The position numbers and the translations under genes are program-made. From Xanthomonas fragariae (lineage in GTDB: Bacteria; Pseudomonadota; Gammaproteobacteria; Xanthomonadales; Xanthomonadaceae): a DNA stretch of 64,000 nucleotides. The stretch spans positions 372,001 to 436,000 of the forward strand of contig NZ_LT853882.1 in NCBI RefSeq assembly GCF_900183975.1, read 5' to 3'. Below, in pieces: positions 27,025 to 36,574 of this stretch; position 1 is the stretch's first letter; each line of letters begins with the position of its first letter. The notes under the pieces are model-generated. The model worked only from the letters and a program-made list of their open reading frames with translations, did not search any database and was not told the DNA's origin.

Positions 27025-27786
27025 TCAAGGCAGGGACGCAACGAAGTGTTGCAGTGCCTCGGCGACCTGCTCGGCGTGGCCGAGAAACGGTGCGTGACCG
27101 CCGCCGGTAATGGTGAGTGCCTGCGCCTGCGGAGCCAGCGCAGCAGCAGCATGCACGCCGGCGGCCGGGACCAGGCGATCGCGTTGGCCGGCAATCCACA
27201 GACTCGGGCGTGCAAGCTGTTGGAGTGCGCGGCGCAGGTCGGTGCGTTCCAGCAGGCTCAGGCCTTGTTGCAGTGCCTCGGCAGCCGGTTCGCCGCGCGC
27301 AGTGAGCGTTTCGCGCAGGCTGCGCAACTCGGCGCGTGCATGTGCCGAGCCCAGCGTGTCCAGCGCAAGAAAACGCTCCAGCGTGCCGCGATAATCACGC
27401 GACAAGTCCTGGCCGAATTGCAAGAATATTTCGCGTTCGACTGCATCGGGCCAATCGTTGCCTTTTACGAAGCGTGGGGTGGCCGCGATCATCGCCAGCC
27501 CACGCACCTGCGGTTGGGTGGCCGCGGCATGCAGCGCGAACAATCCGCCCAGCGACCAGCCGATCCACACCGCTGGCGGTATCGCCGCAGCGATTTCCGC
27601 GACCACGTACGGCAGTGCCAGCAGCGTGCTGTCCTCGCGGCTGAAACCGTGCCCAGGCAGATCCACCAGATGCACTTGATAGTGCGGTGCCAGGCGCTCC
27701 ACCAGCGGTGCGAATACGCCGCCATGCAGTGCCCAACCGTGCAAAAAAACCAGCGCAGGCCCTTGGCCGATGACATCGATATGCAT
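27025..27786 (-). CDS. bioH: Pimeloyl-ACP methyl ester carboxylesterase BioH
   Basis: Encodes 253 residues (E. coli BioH 256). Alpha/beta-hydrolase motifs: LVFLHGWALHGGVF (about residues 12-25), nucleophile GWSLGG with Ser78, acid in GQRDRLVP (about residue 203) and histidine in GGGHAPFLGH (about residue 231). BioH cleaves the methyl ester of pimeloyl-ACP, ending chain elongation for biotin. Its tandem position with bioC, bioF and bioB supports this over other esterases. The start MHIDVIGQG is chosen to match the family N-terminus. Confidence 0.93.
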   Translation of the reverse strand: MHIDVIGQGPALVFLHGWALHGGVFAPLVERLAPHYQVHLVDLPGHGFSREDSTLLALPYVVAEIAAAIPPAVWIGWSLGGLFALHAAATQPQVRGLAMIAATPRFVKGNDWPDAVEREIFLQFGQDLSRDYRGTLERFLALDTLGSAHARAELRSLRETLTARGEPAAEALQQGLSLLERTDLRRALQQLARPSLWIAGQRDRLVPAAGVHAAAALAPQAQALTITGGGHAPFLGHAEQVAEALQHFVASLP

Positions 27787-27915
27787 GCGAGGATTGTCGC
27801 TGATTGTCGCTGACCGGCGCATGGGTCAGTGCGTACGGGTCGATGTGTCTTGCGTCAGCGCGCTGATCTTCGGTGCGTGCCAGTCCCATTGCGTATGCGC
27901 ATGATCACGCCAACA

Positions 27916-28197
27916 TCAACGGTCCGGCCAGCGCCAGCGGCGTGCATGCCGCGCGGCGATCGCGGCGGCCACCCCTGCCGGATCGAATCCATCCCACACG
28001 CTGGCCATGCTGCGCAGATCGCCGATCAACACCGGATGCACCTCGTACAACACCATCGTGCGCAGTTGCGCCAGCGGGAATGGAGAGGCGGCCAAGATCT
28101 GTGTAATGCTGTCGTGCTGGTTGTCGCATCCGCTGTCCAGATACAGCGGCACCAAGGCTTCTCGCACGCGGCGTTGTGCTGGTGTGGTTGTCGTCAT
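27916..28197 (-). CDS. Small hypothetical protein between bioF and bioH
   Basis: Encodes 93 residues, mostly helical, with SPFPLAQLRTMVLYEVHPVL and VWDGFDPAGVAAAIAARHAR as the distinctive parts. It resembles short uncharacterised proteins of the DUF7079 type that contain a conserved ExxPVL segment, but the assignment is from memory and weak. Same strand and close spacing to bioF and bioH suggest co-transcription. No catalytic motif is seen. Confidence 0.6.
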   Translation of the reverse strand: MTTTTPAQRRVREALVPLYLDSGCDNQHDSITQILAASPFPLAQLRTMVLYEVHPVLIGDLRSMASVWDGFDPAGVAAAIAARHARRWRWPDR

Positions 28198-28338
28198 GAT
28201 TGGAGTGGCTAACGACACGTAAGCGATCAGCTTTCAGGTGAGTGCATGTGGTGCGCAGGGAGTGCATGGAGTGACCATGTCGCCTCGAATACCGTTGCGC
28301 CGCGCTCGCCCGCTGCGCTGTCGTTCTGACAGTCGTGC

Positions 28339-29544
28339 TCAGGCAGACACACGCAACTGCTGCCGGCTGATCACATCGCGCGCCTGCACGATCGCCTCGA
28401 TCAGCGCCTGCACTTGTTGCGGCGTATGCAATGCAGACAGAGTCACGCGCAGGCGCGCCTTGCCTTCTGGCACGGTAGGCGGACGAATTGCGCCAACCAA
28501 GAAACCGGACTGTTCCAGCGCAGCGGACATTGCCATCACGGTCGCTTCTTCGCCGCACAGCAAGGGCTGTATCGGCGTATCGGACGCCATCAGTTCGAAA
28601 CCATGCCGACGCGCGCCATTGCGGAAAGTGCTGATCAGCTCGACAAGTCGTGCACGCCGCCAATCGTCGCGACGCGCCAAGCGCACCGCCGCCAAGGTTG
28701 CAGCGACCTGCGCCGGCGGCAACGCGGTGGTGTAGATGTATGGGCGCGCGGTTTCGGTCAGATGACGCACCAGCGCTTGCTCGCCGACCACCACCGCGCC
28801 ATACCCGCCCAGTGCCTTGCCCAGCGTCACTAATTGTAGGGGCACTTCGGCCAAACCAAGTCCGGCATCGGCCACGCAGCCGCGCCCTTGCGGACCGAGC
28901 ACGCCCACGCCGTGTGCATCGTCGACATAGAACAACGCTTCCTGCGTGCGTGCGACCAAGCTCAACGCACGCAGCGGCGCGACATCGCCATCCATGCTGA
29001 AAACCCCATCGCTGGCCAGCATCGCCACACCGTCGGGCGACCCCTTGAGCTGACGCATCGCCCCTTCCACATCCAGATGCGGGTAGCGCCGCAACCGGCA
29101 GCCGGCCAGGCGTGTGGCATCGAGCAGGCTGGCGTGATTGAGCCGGTCCTGCACGCAGACATCGTCTTCTTCGCTGAGCAAGGCTTGCTGCACGGCCAGA
29201 TTGGCGATGAAGCCGCTGCCGAACAACAAGGCCGACGGATAACCTAACCATTCGGCAATCTCGCGCTCCAGCATTTCGTGCGCGGTGTGGTGGCCGCAGA
29301 TCAGATGCGATGCAGTCGCGCCGGCGCCATCGCGCGCCGCGGCGTCTTGCAGCGCGGCGATCACTTCGAATTGCTGCGACAGACCCAGATAGTCGTTGGA
29401 ACAGAAACCGGTCAGCCAGCGGCCATCGATTTCCAACCGCACGCCATCGCGGCGGCTCACTTGACGCCGCACCCGCACCCGTTCCTGAGCCACACGCAAT
29501 GTGCGCAGCGACGCAATCCGTTCGTGCAGATCGGGGCGAGCCAT
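28339..29544 (-). CDS. bioF: 8-amino-7-oxononanoate synthase
   Basis: Encodes 401 residues. Fold-type I PLP enzyme: [12 protein letters not shown] (about residues 47-58), the [18 protein letters not shown] block (about residue 205) and the PLP lysine Lys243 in [13 protein letters not shown]. It condenses pimeloyl-ACP with alanine to give 8-amino-7-oxononanoate. It follows bioB by 91 bases on the same strand. The length is slightly above the E. coli enzyme (384), with the extra residues at the N-terminus. Confidence 0.95.
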   Translation of the reverse strand: MARPDLHERIASLRTLRVAQERVRVRRQVSRRDGVRLEIDGRWLTGFCSNDYLGLSQQFEVIAALQDAAARDGAGATASHLICGHHTAHEMLEREIAEWLGYPSALLFGSGFIANLAVQQALLSEEDDVCVQDRLNHASLLDATRLAGCRLRRYPHLDVEGAMRQLKGSPDGVAMLASDGVFSMDGDVAPLRALSLVARTQEALFYVDDAHGVGVLGPQGRGCVADAGLGLAEVPLQLVTLGKALGGYGAVVVGEQALVRHLTETARPYIYTTALPPAQVAATLAAVRLARRDDWRRARLVELISTFRNGARRHGFELMASDTPIQPLLCGEEATVMAMSAALEQSGFLVGAIRPPTVPEGKARLRVTLSALHTPQQVQALIEAIVQARDVISRQQLRVSA

Positions 29545-29635
29545 GGGGTCGGCCAACAACGAAGAAGGGCCGCTAGCGTAGCCTGCCGGGCTCAGCGCGC
29601 CCAGCCGGCGCCGACGACCGGTGCCGGAATCACGA

Positions 29636-30670
29636 TCAGGCGGCGTGCTCGCAAGCCGCACTACAGGTGATGTCGGCATGCACGGTGCCGTGGTGGTCGT
29701 GCTCGGCAGCGTCAACGGTCACTTGCATCGGGCGCAGGCCCAGGCGCTGGAACAGAGCCAGGTCGCGTTCGGTGTCCGGGTTGCCGGTGGTGAGCAGTTT
29801 TTCGCCGTAGAAGATCGAGTTTGCGCCGGCCAGGAAGCATAGCGCCTGCAGTTCGTCGCTCATCGCTTCGCGGCCCGCCGACAGGCGCACCATCGACTTG
29901 GGCATGCTGATGCGGGCGACGGCGATCATGCGGACGAACTCGAACGGGTCCAGTTGCTGGGTGCCATGCAACGGGGTGCCGGCGACTTGCACCAACTGGT
30001 TGATCGGCACCGAGTCCGGATGCGCCGGCAGCGTCGACAGTGCCAGCAGCAGGCCGATGCGGTGTTCACGCGTTTCGCCCATGCCGACGATGCCGCCGCA
30101 GCAGGTTTTCAAGCCGACATCGCGCACATGCTCCAGCGTGTTGAGGCGATCCTGGTACTGGCGGGTGTGGATGATCGAGTCGTAGTAATCGGGCGCGGTG
30201 TCCAGATTGTGGTTGTAGTAGTCCAGCCCGGCATCCTTGAGCGCGCGCGCCTGGCCGGCGTCGAGCATGCCGAGCGTGGCGCAGGTCTCCAGGCCCATCG
30301 CCTTGACGTCGCGAATCATCGCGGCCACCTTCGGGATGTCGCGCTCCTTGGGGGAGCGCCAGGCTGCGCCCATGCAAAAGCGCGACGCGCCAGCGGCCTT
30401 GGCCTGTCGCGCCTTGGCGACGACTTCTTCGGTTTCCATCAATTTCTGCGCGGTCACGCCGGTGTCGTAGCGCTGCGCCTGCGGGCAGTAAGCGCAGTCT
30501 TCCGGGCAGCCGCCGGTCTTGACCGACAGCAGCGTGGACACTTGCACCTCGGCTGGATCGAAGTGGGCGCGGTGCACGCTGGCGGCGCGGTGCAGCAGCT
30601 CCGGGAACGGCAGATCGAACAGTGCCTGCAGCTCTTCGCGATCCCAGTCATGGCGGACGACAACAGACAT
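29636..30670 (-). CDS. bioB: Biotin synthase (radical SAM)
   Basis: Encodes 344 residues. The radical-SAM cluster motif is CPEDCAYC at residues 55-62 (three cysteines, 4Fe-4S), followed by the typical [17 protein letters not shown] segment and [14 protein letters not shown]. It inserts sulfur into dethiobiotin. The C-terminus carries an extra His- and Cys-containing tail ([26 protein letters not shown], written here in part), common in xanthomonads. AGGA lies eight bases before the start. It is the first gene of the minus-strand biotin series, divergent from comF with 49 bases between. Confidence 0.96.
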   Translation of the reverse strand: MSVVVRHDWDREELQALFDLPFPELLHRAASVHRAHFDPAEVQVSTLLSVKTGGCPEDCAYCPQAQRYDTGVTAQKLMETEEVVAKARQAKAAGASRFCMGAAWRSPKERDIPKVAAMIRDVKAMGLETCATLGMLDAGQARALKDAGLDYYNHNLDTAPDYYDSIIHTRQYQDRLNTLEHVRDVGLKTCCGGIVGMGETREHRIGLLLALSTLPAHPDSVPINQLVQVAGTPLHGTQQLDPFEFVRMIAVARISMPKSMVRLSAGREAMSDELQALCFLAGANSIFYGEKLLTTGNPDTERDLALFQRLGLRPMQVTVDAAEHDHHGTVHADITCSAACEHAA

Positions 30671-30719
30671 CGGAGTTTCCTGACGGTCAGCGGCTTGGAA
30701 GCCAGGCAGTCTGGTGAGC

Positions 30720-31445
30720 ATGGAAGATGCTGTCAACTTCAAAGAGGTGCGATCGGTTTACAAGTGGCCGCGACGGGTGTTGCGGCTGCTGCTACCGAGC
30801 TTGTGCCTGGTCTGCGCAGAAGCCGGCACTGCCGATTACGATCTGTGCCTCTGGTGTCGTGCCGCCTTGCCGGATCACGGTCACGCCTGCCCGCGCTGCG
30901 CCACCCAGCTGTATGCCCCTGATGGGGTGGCGCTGTGCGGGCAATGCCTGCAGCATCCGCCGCCGCTGCAGCATGTGCATGCGTGCTTTACCTATCGCTG
31001 GCCGGTGGACGGTTTGCTGCGGCGTTTCAAGTTTCATCAGGACCTGGCGGCGGGCCTCCTGCTCAGCGAGTTGATGGCCAGACGCTGTGCGGGCCTGCCA
31101 CGCCCGCAGGCGCTGGTGCCGGTGAGCCTGCATCGGCAGCGCTTGCGTCAGCGTGGTTACGACCAGGCGCTGGAACTGGCCAAGCCGCTCGGTCGCGCGC
31201 TGCAACTGCCCTGCCTGCCATTGCTGCAACGCGTGCGCGCGACCGCGCCGCAATCCGAATTGGATGCGGCCGAGCGCCAGCGCAATCTGCGCGATGCCTT
31301 CGTCGTGCGCGGCGCATTGCCGGCGCACGTGGCGTTGGTGGATGACGTGATGACCACCGGCGCGACCTTGCATGCTGCTGCGCAGGCATTGCGTCGTGCG
31401 GGTGTGCAGCGGGTGGATGCGTGGGTGTGCGCACGGGTGCCGTGA
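30720..31445 (+). CDS. comF: ComF family phosphoribosyltransferase-like protein
   Basis: Encodes 241 residues. The N-terminal double zinc-ribbon type region has pairs of cysteines (CLVCAEA, CLWC, CPRC, CGQC) and the C-terminal type I phosphoribosyltransferase domain has the PRPP loop [14 protein letters not shown] (about residue 203). [15 protein letters not shown] is the other family block. ComF/GntX proteins are needed for DNA uptake or transformation in several bacteria, but the reaction is unknown. The divergent arrangement with bioB is common in Xanthomonas and related genera. Confidence 0.9.
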   Translation: MEDAVNFKEVRSVYKWPRRVLRLLLPSLCLVCAEAGTADYDLCLWCRAALPDHGHACPRCATQLYAPDGVALCGQCLQHPPPLQHVHACFTYRWPVDGLLRRFKFHQDLAAGLLLSELMARRCAGLPRPQALVPVSLHRQRLRQRGYDQALELAKPLGRALQLPCLPLLQRVRATAPQSELDAAERQRNLRDAFVVRGALPAHVALVDDVMTTGATLHAAAQALRRAGVQRVDAWVCARVP

Positions 31446-31673
31446 GGATGACGACGAGGCTTCGCCTGTACACTCACCGCAACCCCTTATCCTCTACATT
31501 CTCTTTGCGATGTGTCAGATGCGGTGTCGATAGCCGACGTGGTCTACCGATGACCCACCGGACTGAGCGGCCGCGGAAGAGCGAGGTTGCCACGCCGGAC
31601 TCTCCTGGCAAACGCCCGAACAGTTGCTGGAATTGGCACGCGTGATGCACACGTGCCGGCGATGATGGCGCAC

Positions 31674-32579
31674 CTAGCGCAACGCCAGCGAGGCAGCGAT
31701 GCTGACGAAGATTGCCAGACCAACCCAGTTGTTGTGCAGGAAAGCGCGGAAGCAGGGGCCGCGTTCGCGATGGCGGGCGATGTGGAATTCATAGATCACC
31801 AGCAGCGCTGCGACGCCCAGGCCGGCCCAATACGCCGCGGTGAGGCCGGCACGCACACCTACCAGTGCCAAGGTTGCAAACATCAGCGCATACAGCACGC
31901 CTTGTGCGACCAGGTCGAACTCGCCGAACAGGATGGCGGTGGATTTGCTGCCCATGCGAATGTCGTCTTCGCGGTCGACCATGGCGTACCAGGTATCGTA
32001 TGCAGTCGCCCACAGGATATTTGCCGCGTACAGCAGCCACGCAAGCAGCGGCACGCTGCCTTGCACTGCGGCAAAACCCATCGGGATGCCCCAGCCGAAT
32101 GCCATGCCCAGATAGACCTGAGGCAGGTGGGTGTGGCGTTTGAGATAAGGATAGCTGGCGGCCAGGAACACGCCGGGCACGCTCAGCGCCACGGTCAGCC
32201 AGTTGAGGGTGAGCACCAGCGCGAACGCCACCAGCATCAGTAGGACGAACAACCATAGCGCTTCGCGTCCGGAAACCGCGCCAACGGCCAGCGGACGCGA
32301 CTTGGTACGCTCCACGTGCGGGTCCAGCCAGCGGTCGGCGTAGTCGTTGATCACGCAGCCGGCCGAGCGGGTCAGCCAGACCCCGGCGGTGAACACCAAC
32401 AGCGTCCACAATGGCGGCATGCCGTCTGCGGCCAGCCACAATGCCCACCAGGTGGGCCAGAGCAGCAACAGGCTGCCGATCGGGCGGTCGCCACGCACCA
32501 GCTTCCAGTATTGCCCCAGTCGCTGCTGCCACGTCAGCGCGGACGCTGCGGGTATTTGTTCAACACCATGCTTGCTCAT
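31674..32579 (-). CDS. ubiA: 4-hydroxybenzoate octaprenyltransferase
   Basis: Encodes 301 residues with about nine membrane segments. The two aspartate-rich prenyl-diphosphate motifs are [20 protein letters not shown] (about residues 84-103, NDxxDxxxD) and [12 protein letters not shown] (about residue 208). It attaches the polyprenyl chain to 4-hydroxybenzoate at the inner membrane for ubiquinone synthesis. It stands alone; the 228 bases on its downstream side, toward comF, hold no gene. Confidence 0.95.
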   Translation of the reverse strand: MSKHGVEQIPAASALTWQQRLGQYWKLVRGDRPIGSLLLLWPTWWALWLAADGMPPLWTLLVFTAGVWLTRSAGCVINDYADRWLDPHVERTKSRPLAVGAVSGREALWLFVLLMLVAFALVLTLNWLTVALSVPGVFLAASYPYLKRHTHLPQVYLGMAFGWGIPMGFAAVQGSVPLLAWLLYAANILWATAYDTWYAMVDREDDIRMGSKSTAILFGEFDLVAQGVLYALMFATLALVGVRAGLTAAYWAGLGVAALLVIYEFHIARHRERGPCFRAFLHNNWVGLAIFVSIAASLALR

Positions 32580-32936
32580 GCTGCGAAGGGTAGCAGCGCG
32601 GCTCGGCTGTGGTCATGCGTAGCCTGGAGATTGCGCCGTGCCGTTGACCTCCAAAGGTACTTAAGCAGCCTTGCCGGTGAATTGCTCCATCAACAACAAA
32701 CGACATCGATGTCCGTGCCGTAAAGTGTTTTCACCGATTGCGATATCGGCATAAAGCTTGAGCAATCTGCGGCGAATGTGCGATCAACGTCGACCTGATG
32801 CCACGCATCCAATAACCGCAGTCCGCGCAAGCCCCAAGCTACGGCACGCTACTGCCTATTGCACCTGTGTGGCACGCCCAGCGTCGCCAAGCGCAGTCAC
32901 GCGCGCGACGGCTGTTCTGGCATAATGCGCGGCCAG
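32580..32936. other. Intergenic region with tRNA promoter, no protein gene
   Basis: Between ubiA and tRNA-Arg. A CATAAT -10-like box at 32921-32926 lies eleven bases before the tRNA and fits its promoter. No other feature is supported. Confidence 0.5.
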
Positions 32937-33013
32937 GCGCTCGTAGCTCAGCCGGATAGAGTAGTGGCTTCCGAAGCCATTGGTCGGGGGTTCGAATCCC
33001 TCCGGGCGCACCA
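32937..33013 (+). tRNA. tRNA-Arg (anticodon CCG)
   Basis: A 77-nt cloverleaf. The acceptor arms GCGCTCG / CGGGCGC pair with one G-U. The D-arm is AGCTCAGCCGGATAGAGT, the anticodon arm has loop CTTCCGAAG exposing CCG, and the T-arm GGGGGTTCGAATCCCTC is followed by an encoded CCA end. It reads CGG arginine codons. No integrase or attachment-site repeat is seen next to it. Confidence 0.97.
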
Positions 33014-33264
33014 GATTGAAGCAGTCGGCCTGCTGCCACGCATTCCCATGGCAGTGGGCCGAAGTCGTTTCTGGGCTGTGACGGCGAGAGCATCAACACG
33101 GTCGACGTGCATTGCAGGCGCCTGCCGTGCAGGCCGTCGGATGGGGGTCTCGCGAATCTGGGTGATTCACACCGGCGGCGTGTTGATCTTGGCGCTGCTG
33201 GCGATCACGGCCTGGATGAGCGCCAGCGGGCGAGCAGCCGCGGCGCCACCTTGCCAGGGGCCAA

Positions 33265-33606
33265 TCAGATGTGTTCCGGCGGCGGGGCAGCCGCTTTGGA
33301 CTGTTGCTTGCCGCGTGCGTGTTCGATGGCCGCGCGCAGCTTGCGGGCGGCTCCAGTGACGGCAGAGGCGGTGGTTTCGGCACTGTTGGTGGCCGCGATC
33401 GGCGGCAGGCCGGCGATGTGGGCTTCGATGCTGCAGGTTCGATCCGCTGCGCCGCCGCGCTGACCGTTCTCATCGCGTAAGTGCACTTCAACGCGGGTGA
33501 TGTCGCTGGCGAAATGCGCCAGCTGGGCGGAGCAGGTCTTCTCGACATGCTGCACGACAGAGGGATCGTGCGGCACGTGCTTGTCGGTTTGGATCTGAAT
33601 CTGCAT
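33265..33606 (-). CDS. hpf: Ribosome hibernation-promoting factor (HPF/YfiA family)
   Basis: Encodes 113 residues starting MQIQIQTDKHVPHDPSVV. The body follows the HPF/RaiA fold, with HFASDITRVEVHLRDENGQR and IEAHIAGLPPIAAT as the beta strands, and the segment TASAVTGAARKLRAAIEH as the final helix. Short HPFs bind the decoding centre of idle 70S ribosomes. The open frame extends upstream to 33711, but the start at 33606 matches the family. The gene is monocistronic. Confidence 0.85.
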   Translation of the reverse strand: MQIQIQTDKHVPHDPSVVQHVEKTCSAQLAHFASDITRVEVHLRDENGQRGGAADRTCSIEAHIAGLPPIAATNSAETTASAVTGAARKLRAAIEHARGKQQSKAAAPPPEHI

Positions 33607-33921
33607 AGAAGTGTCTCCTTCGCGGTCATCCGCTGCGTCTGCCGTAGCGGTAGCTGGATTCTGCGACAGCGGCGTGTTTTCGCAAAGTGACAAACGCTCG
33701 TCCCCATTCATGCGTAACTTGGGGTAGGGAGGCGAAGTAGGGACACCGCCGATGCGAGCGCGTCGTTGGATGTCGAAGACCAGTCACACTGCGCGTGCCG
33801 CCATCGGCTCACGCATGCCTGCCGTGGCTGAATCGTTGGTGCCGGTTGCTCGGCTCGACCGCGAGCGGTGGCTTAAGATGCCCGCACCCGCGGCGGTCCC
33901 GCGCCTGTCCGATGCCTGCCT
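33607..33921. other. Intergenic region between hpf and mscS-like gene
   Basis: A divergent promoter region of about 315 bases. I see no RNA gene, strong hairpin or additional frame with support. Confidence 0.45.
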
Positions 33922-36390
33922 GTGTCCGAATTTCGATGTGTCTTGGGTGCCCATCGTGGCGTGTTGCGGCGTGTGCTGCTGATTGCCGCGCTGTGGATGG
34001 TGAGCGTGGGCGCTGCGGTGGCGCAGGACCAGGACACGCTGCTGGAGGATGCGCAGACCCAGCTGGACAGTATGCAGAAGGTGCTGACTCAGGCCGAAGC
34101 GGGGATGGACGAATCCGACACCGACCAGCTGCGTAAGCTGGCCGACGACGTCATAGGCGCGCAACGGCAGGCGCAAGATCTTGCGCGCACGCTGGAGCCG
34201 CCGCTCAAAGAGCTCAGCGTACGACTGGAAGGGCTTGGGGTCGAACAGAAAAATGAACCGCCCGACTTACATGACCAGCGCCAGTCACTGACCAAAGAGC
34301 GCGATCGGCTGGATGCCGAGTTCAAACGCGCCAACCTGTTGGCATTGGAAGCCAAGGATCTGGCCGATCGGCTCGAGAGCGAGCGCGCGCACCGCTTCAG
34401 CGAGCTGTTGTCCACGCGGGTGGCTTCGCCGCTGTCGCCAAAGCTGTGGAACCAGATCGCACAGCAATGGCCCGACGACCGCGCACGCCTGCAGGGACTT
34501 TCCGACAAGGCGGTGCAGGTGGTGCGCACGGGAGCACCGGCCAACGGCATCGCAGGTCTGGTGACCGGTACGCTGGTGGCGCTATTGCTGGCGTTTCCGC
34601 TGCGCATCTTCCTGCGGCATCTGGGGCGGCGTTATGCGGCTTCGCGTGCGCCCGGCGGGCGCTTGCGACGCTCCGGGCTCGCCCTTTGGTTCCTGCTGGT
34701 CGGCACGCTGAGCCTGGGTACGGCCGTATGGGCGCTGGCCGAAAGCGTGCGTGCGCTAAGCGAGCTCCCTGCGGATCTGGAGCAGTTGCTGAGTGCGGTT
34801 GTGGTAATCAGTTATGTCGCTGCCTTCGTCGGTTCGCTCACCGCCAGCCTGTTGATGAAGCATCAGCCCACCTGGCGGCTGTTCCCGCTGGACGATGCCA
34901 CGGTGGATCGTTTGCGTGTGCATTGCCTGGCCACGGCGGCGGTGAGCTGGTGCAGTGGCATGGCGATCAGGATCAACGATGTGGCACGCAGCAGTAGCGC
35001 GTTGACCACCGCCACCGATGCGGTCGCGGCACTGCTGTATGCCGGGTTGATCCTGTCTGCCTTGGCTGGTTTGAGTCTTTCATTACGCGCGCACGCCGCC
35101 AATGTGGGCGCAGCCGATCCCGGCAGCAGCGCGCCGCCGCCGGTGGTCTCGCGCGGCGGTGGTTACATCGTGCTGATCCGTCTGCTTGGCCATCTGGCAG
35201 TGATCGTGGCGCTGGTGGCGGCCTTGTTCGGCTACATCAATCTGGCGCTGTTCGTGGAACAGCAGATCATCTGGATCACCTTGGTGTGCAGCGTGCTCGG
35301 GTTGCTGGTGATGTTTGCCGATGATCTGACCACCTGGGTGTTCAAGCCGGAGAGCCGTTTCAGCCGTGCCCTGTCGCATGCGTTGAGCATCAGCAGCAGC
35401 CGGCTGGTGCAGGTGGGATTGCTGATGTCCGCGGCGGTGCGTGTGCTGCTCGTGCTGCTGGGCATTGCAGCGTTGGTGACGCCGTACGGTGCCAACCTAG
35501 CCGCCGTGACCGGCTGGCTGGAGAACGTCTCGCACGGCATCACTATCGGTAAGGAGCTGATCATCACGCCCAGCGACGTGGCCAGGGCGCTGTGCGTGTT
35601 CCTGCTCGGCATGGGCCTGGTGCACGTGGTGCAGAAGTGGTTGCTCAACACCTATCTGCCCAAGACCGAGCTCGATGCCGGCGCGCGCAATTCGATTAGC
35701 ACGGTGGCGCGATATCTGGGATGGTTGATCGTGGTGGTGTGGGGTCTGACCGCGTTGGGACTGGACTTGAAACGGCTTGCGCTGGTGTTGAGCGCACTGT
35801 CGGTGGGTATCGGTTTCGGTCTGCAGGCGATCACGCAGAACTTCGTGTCGGGGCTGATTCTGCTGGCAGAGCGGCCGGTGAAGATCGGCGACTGGGTCCG
35901 TATCGGCGACCAAGAAGGCGACGTGCGCAAGATCAGCGTACGTGCGACCGAAATTCAAGTGGGCGACCGCTCTACCTTGATCGTGCCGAATTCGGAATTG
36001 ATCACCAAGAGCGTGCGCAACATGACGCTGTCCAATCCGATGGGCCGGGTGCAGCTGCAGTTTTCGGTGCCCCTGGAAACCGACGTGGCCAAGGTGCGCG
36101 ACATGCTGCTGGCATTATTCTCCGAGCATGCGAAGGTGTTGGCCGATCCGGTGCCGTTGGTGTTCATCGATTCGGTGGCCGGCGGGCACGTCAACTTCAA
36201 TTCGTTTGCCTACGTCAGCAGTCCGCGCGATTCGTATGGCGTACGTAGCGAGTTGTTCTTCACGCTGCTGCAGCGGATGGGCGCCATGGGAATTGCGTTG
36301 CAGTCGCCCCAGGAGATCCGCTTCAGTCGTGCGGGCGCGGCAGTGGCGCGCGATGCCGGAGATGGGGAGTCTTCGACGTCCTCGCAGTGA
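33922..36390 (+). CDS. MscS-family mechanosensitive channel with DUF3772 periplasmic domain
   Basis: Encodes 822 residues from a GTG start. A signal sequence (LLIAALWMVSVGAAVAQ) precedes a coiled-coil-rich periplasmic region (about residues 40-200, DUF3772-like), then roughly nine membrane helices. The MscS core follows: the pore-lining segment SVGIGFGLQAITQNFVSGLI (about residue 625), then the beta domain ERPVKIGDWVRIGDQEGDV and the VPNSELITKSVRNMTLSN signature. Members release osmolytes on hypo-osmotic shock. It is closer to the large MscK/YbiO-type channels than to the small MscS. Confidence 0.92.
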   Translation: MSEFRCVLGAHRGVLRRVLLIAALWMVSVGAAVAQDQDTLLEDAQTQLDSMQKVLTQAEAGMDESDTDQLRKLADDVIGAQRQAQDLARTLEPPLKELSVRLEGLGVEQKNEPPDLHDQRQSLTKERDRLDAEFKRANLLALEAKDLADRLESERAHRFSELLSTRVASPLSPKLWNQIAQQWPDDRARLQGLSDKAVQVVRTGAPANGIAGLVTGTLVALLLAFPLRIFLRHLGRRYAASRAPGGRLRRSGLALWFLLVGTLSLGTAVWALAESVRALSELPADLEQLLSAVVVISYVAAFVGSLTASLLMKHQPTWRLFPLDDATVDRLRVHCLATAAVSWCSGMAIRINDVARSSSALTTATDAVAALLYAGLILSALAGLSLSLRAHAANVGAADPGSSAPPPVVSRGGGYIVLIRLLGHLAVIVALVAALFGYINLALFVEQQIIWITLVCSVLGLLVMFADDLTTWVFKPESRFSRALSHALSISSSRLVQVGLLMSAAVRVLLVLLGIAALVTPYGANLAAVTGWLENVSHGITIGKELIITPSDVARALCVFLLGMGLVHVVQKWLLNTYLPKTELDAGARNSISTVARYLGWLIVVVWGLTALGLDLKRLALVLSALSVGIGFGLQAITQNFVSGLILLAERPVKIGDWVRIGDQEGDVRKISVRATEIQVGDRSTLIVPNSELITKSVRNMTLSNPMGRVQLQFSVPLETDVAKVRDMLLALFSEHAKVLADPVPLVFIDSVAGGHVNFNSFAYVSSPRDSYGVRSELFFTLLQRMGAMGIALQSPQEIRFSRAGAAVARDAGDGESSTSSQ

Positions 36391-36522
36391 CGCTGCCGGA
36401 TACGCGAGGCGACCAGGCACTGACGACGTTGAGAGCGCCTGCTGCGTATACGCCTGCGACGCGTACTATGGCGCGTATCAATAACGCCACGTTGCACGAT
36501 CGCACTTAAGCGCCTTATTGAA

Positions 36523-36545
36523 GCGGTATCGTCAAGCGATACCGC
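36523..36545. terminator. Hairpin between convergent mscS-like and ubiB-like genes
   Basis: A nine-bp stem GCGGTATCG / CGATACCGC with loop TCAAG lies between two converging genes. T-runs are weak on both strands, so it may act as a bidirectional but inefficient terminator. Confidence 0.45.
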
Positions 36546-36574
36546 CTTGCGTCGTGCTACCTCTGCCAACGCAT

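Noticed and set aside
30670..30720. A biotin repressor operator in the bioB-comF gap
   Set aside because: The 49-base gap has no palindrome resembling a BirA or BioR site.
29636..30742. Upstream 24-codon extension of bioB
   Set aside because: It overlaps the start of the divergent comF gene and lacks a ribosome site; the AGGA-preceded ATG at 30670 fits the family.
32937..33013. tRNA-Arg as an integration site for an island
   Set aside because: No integrase gene and no repeat of the tRNA 3' end is seen nearby.
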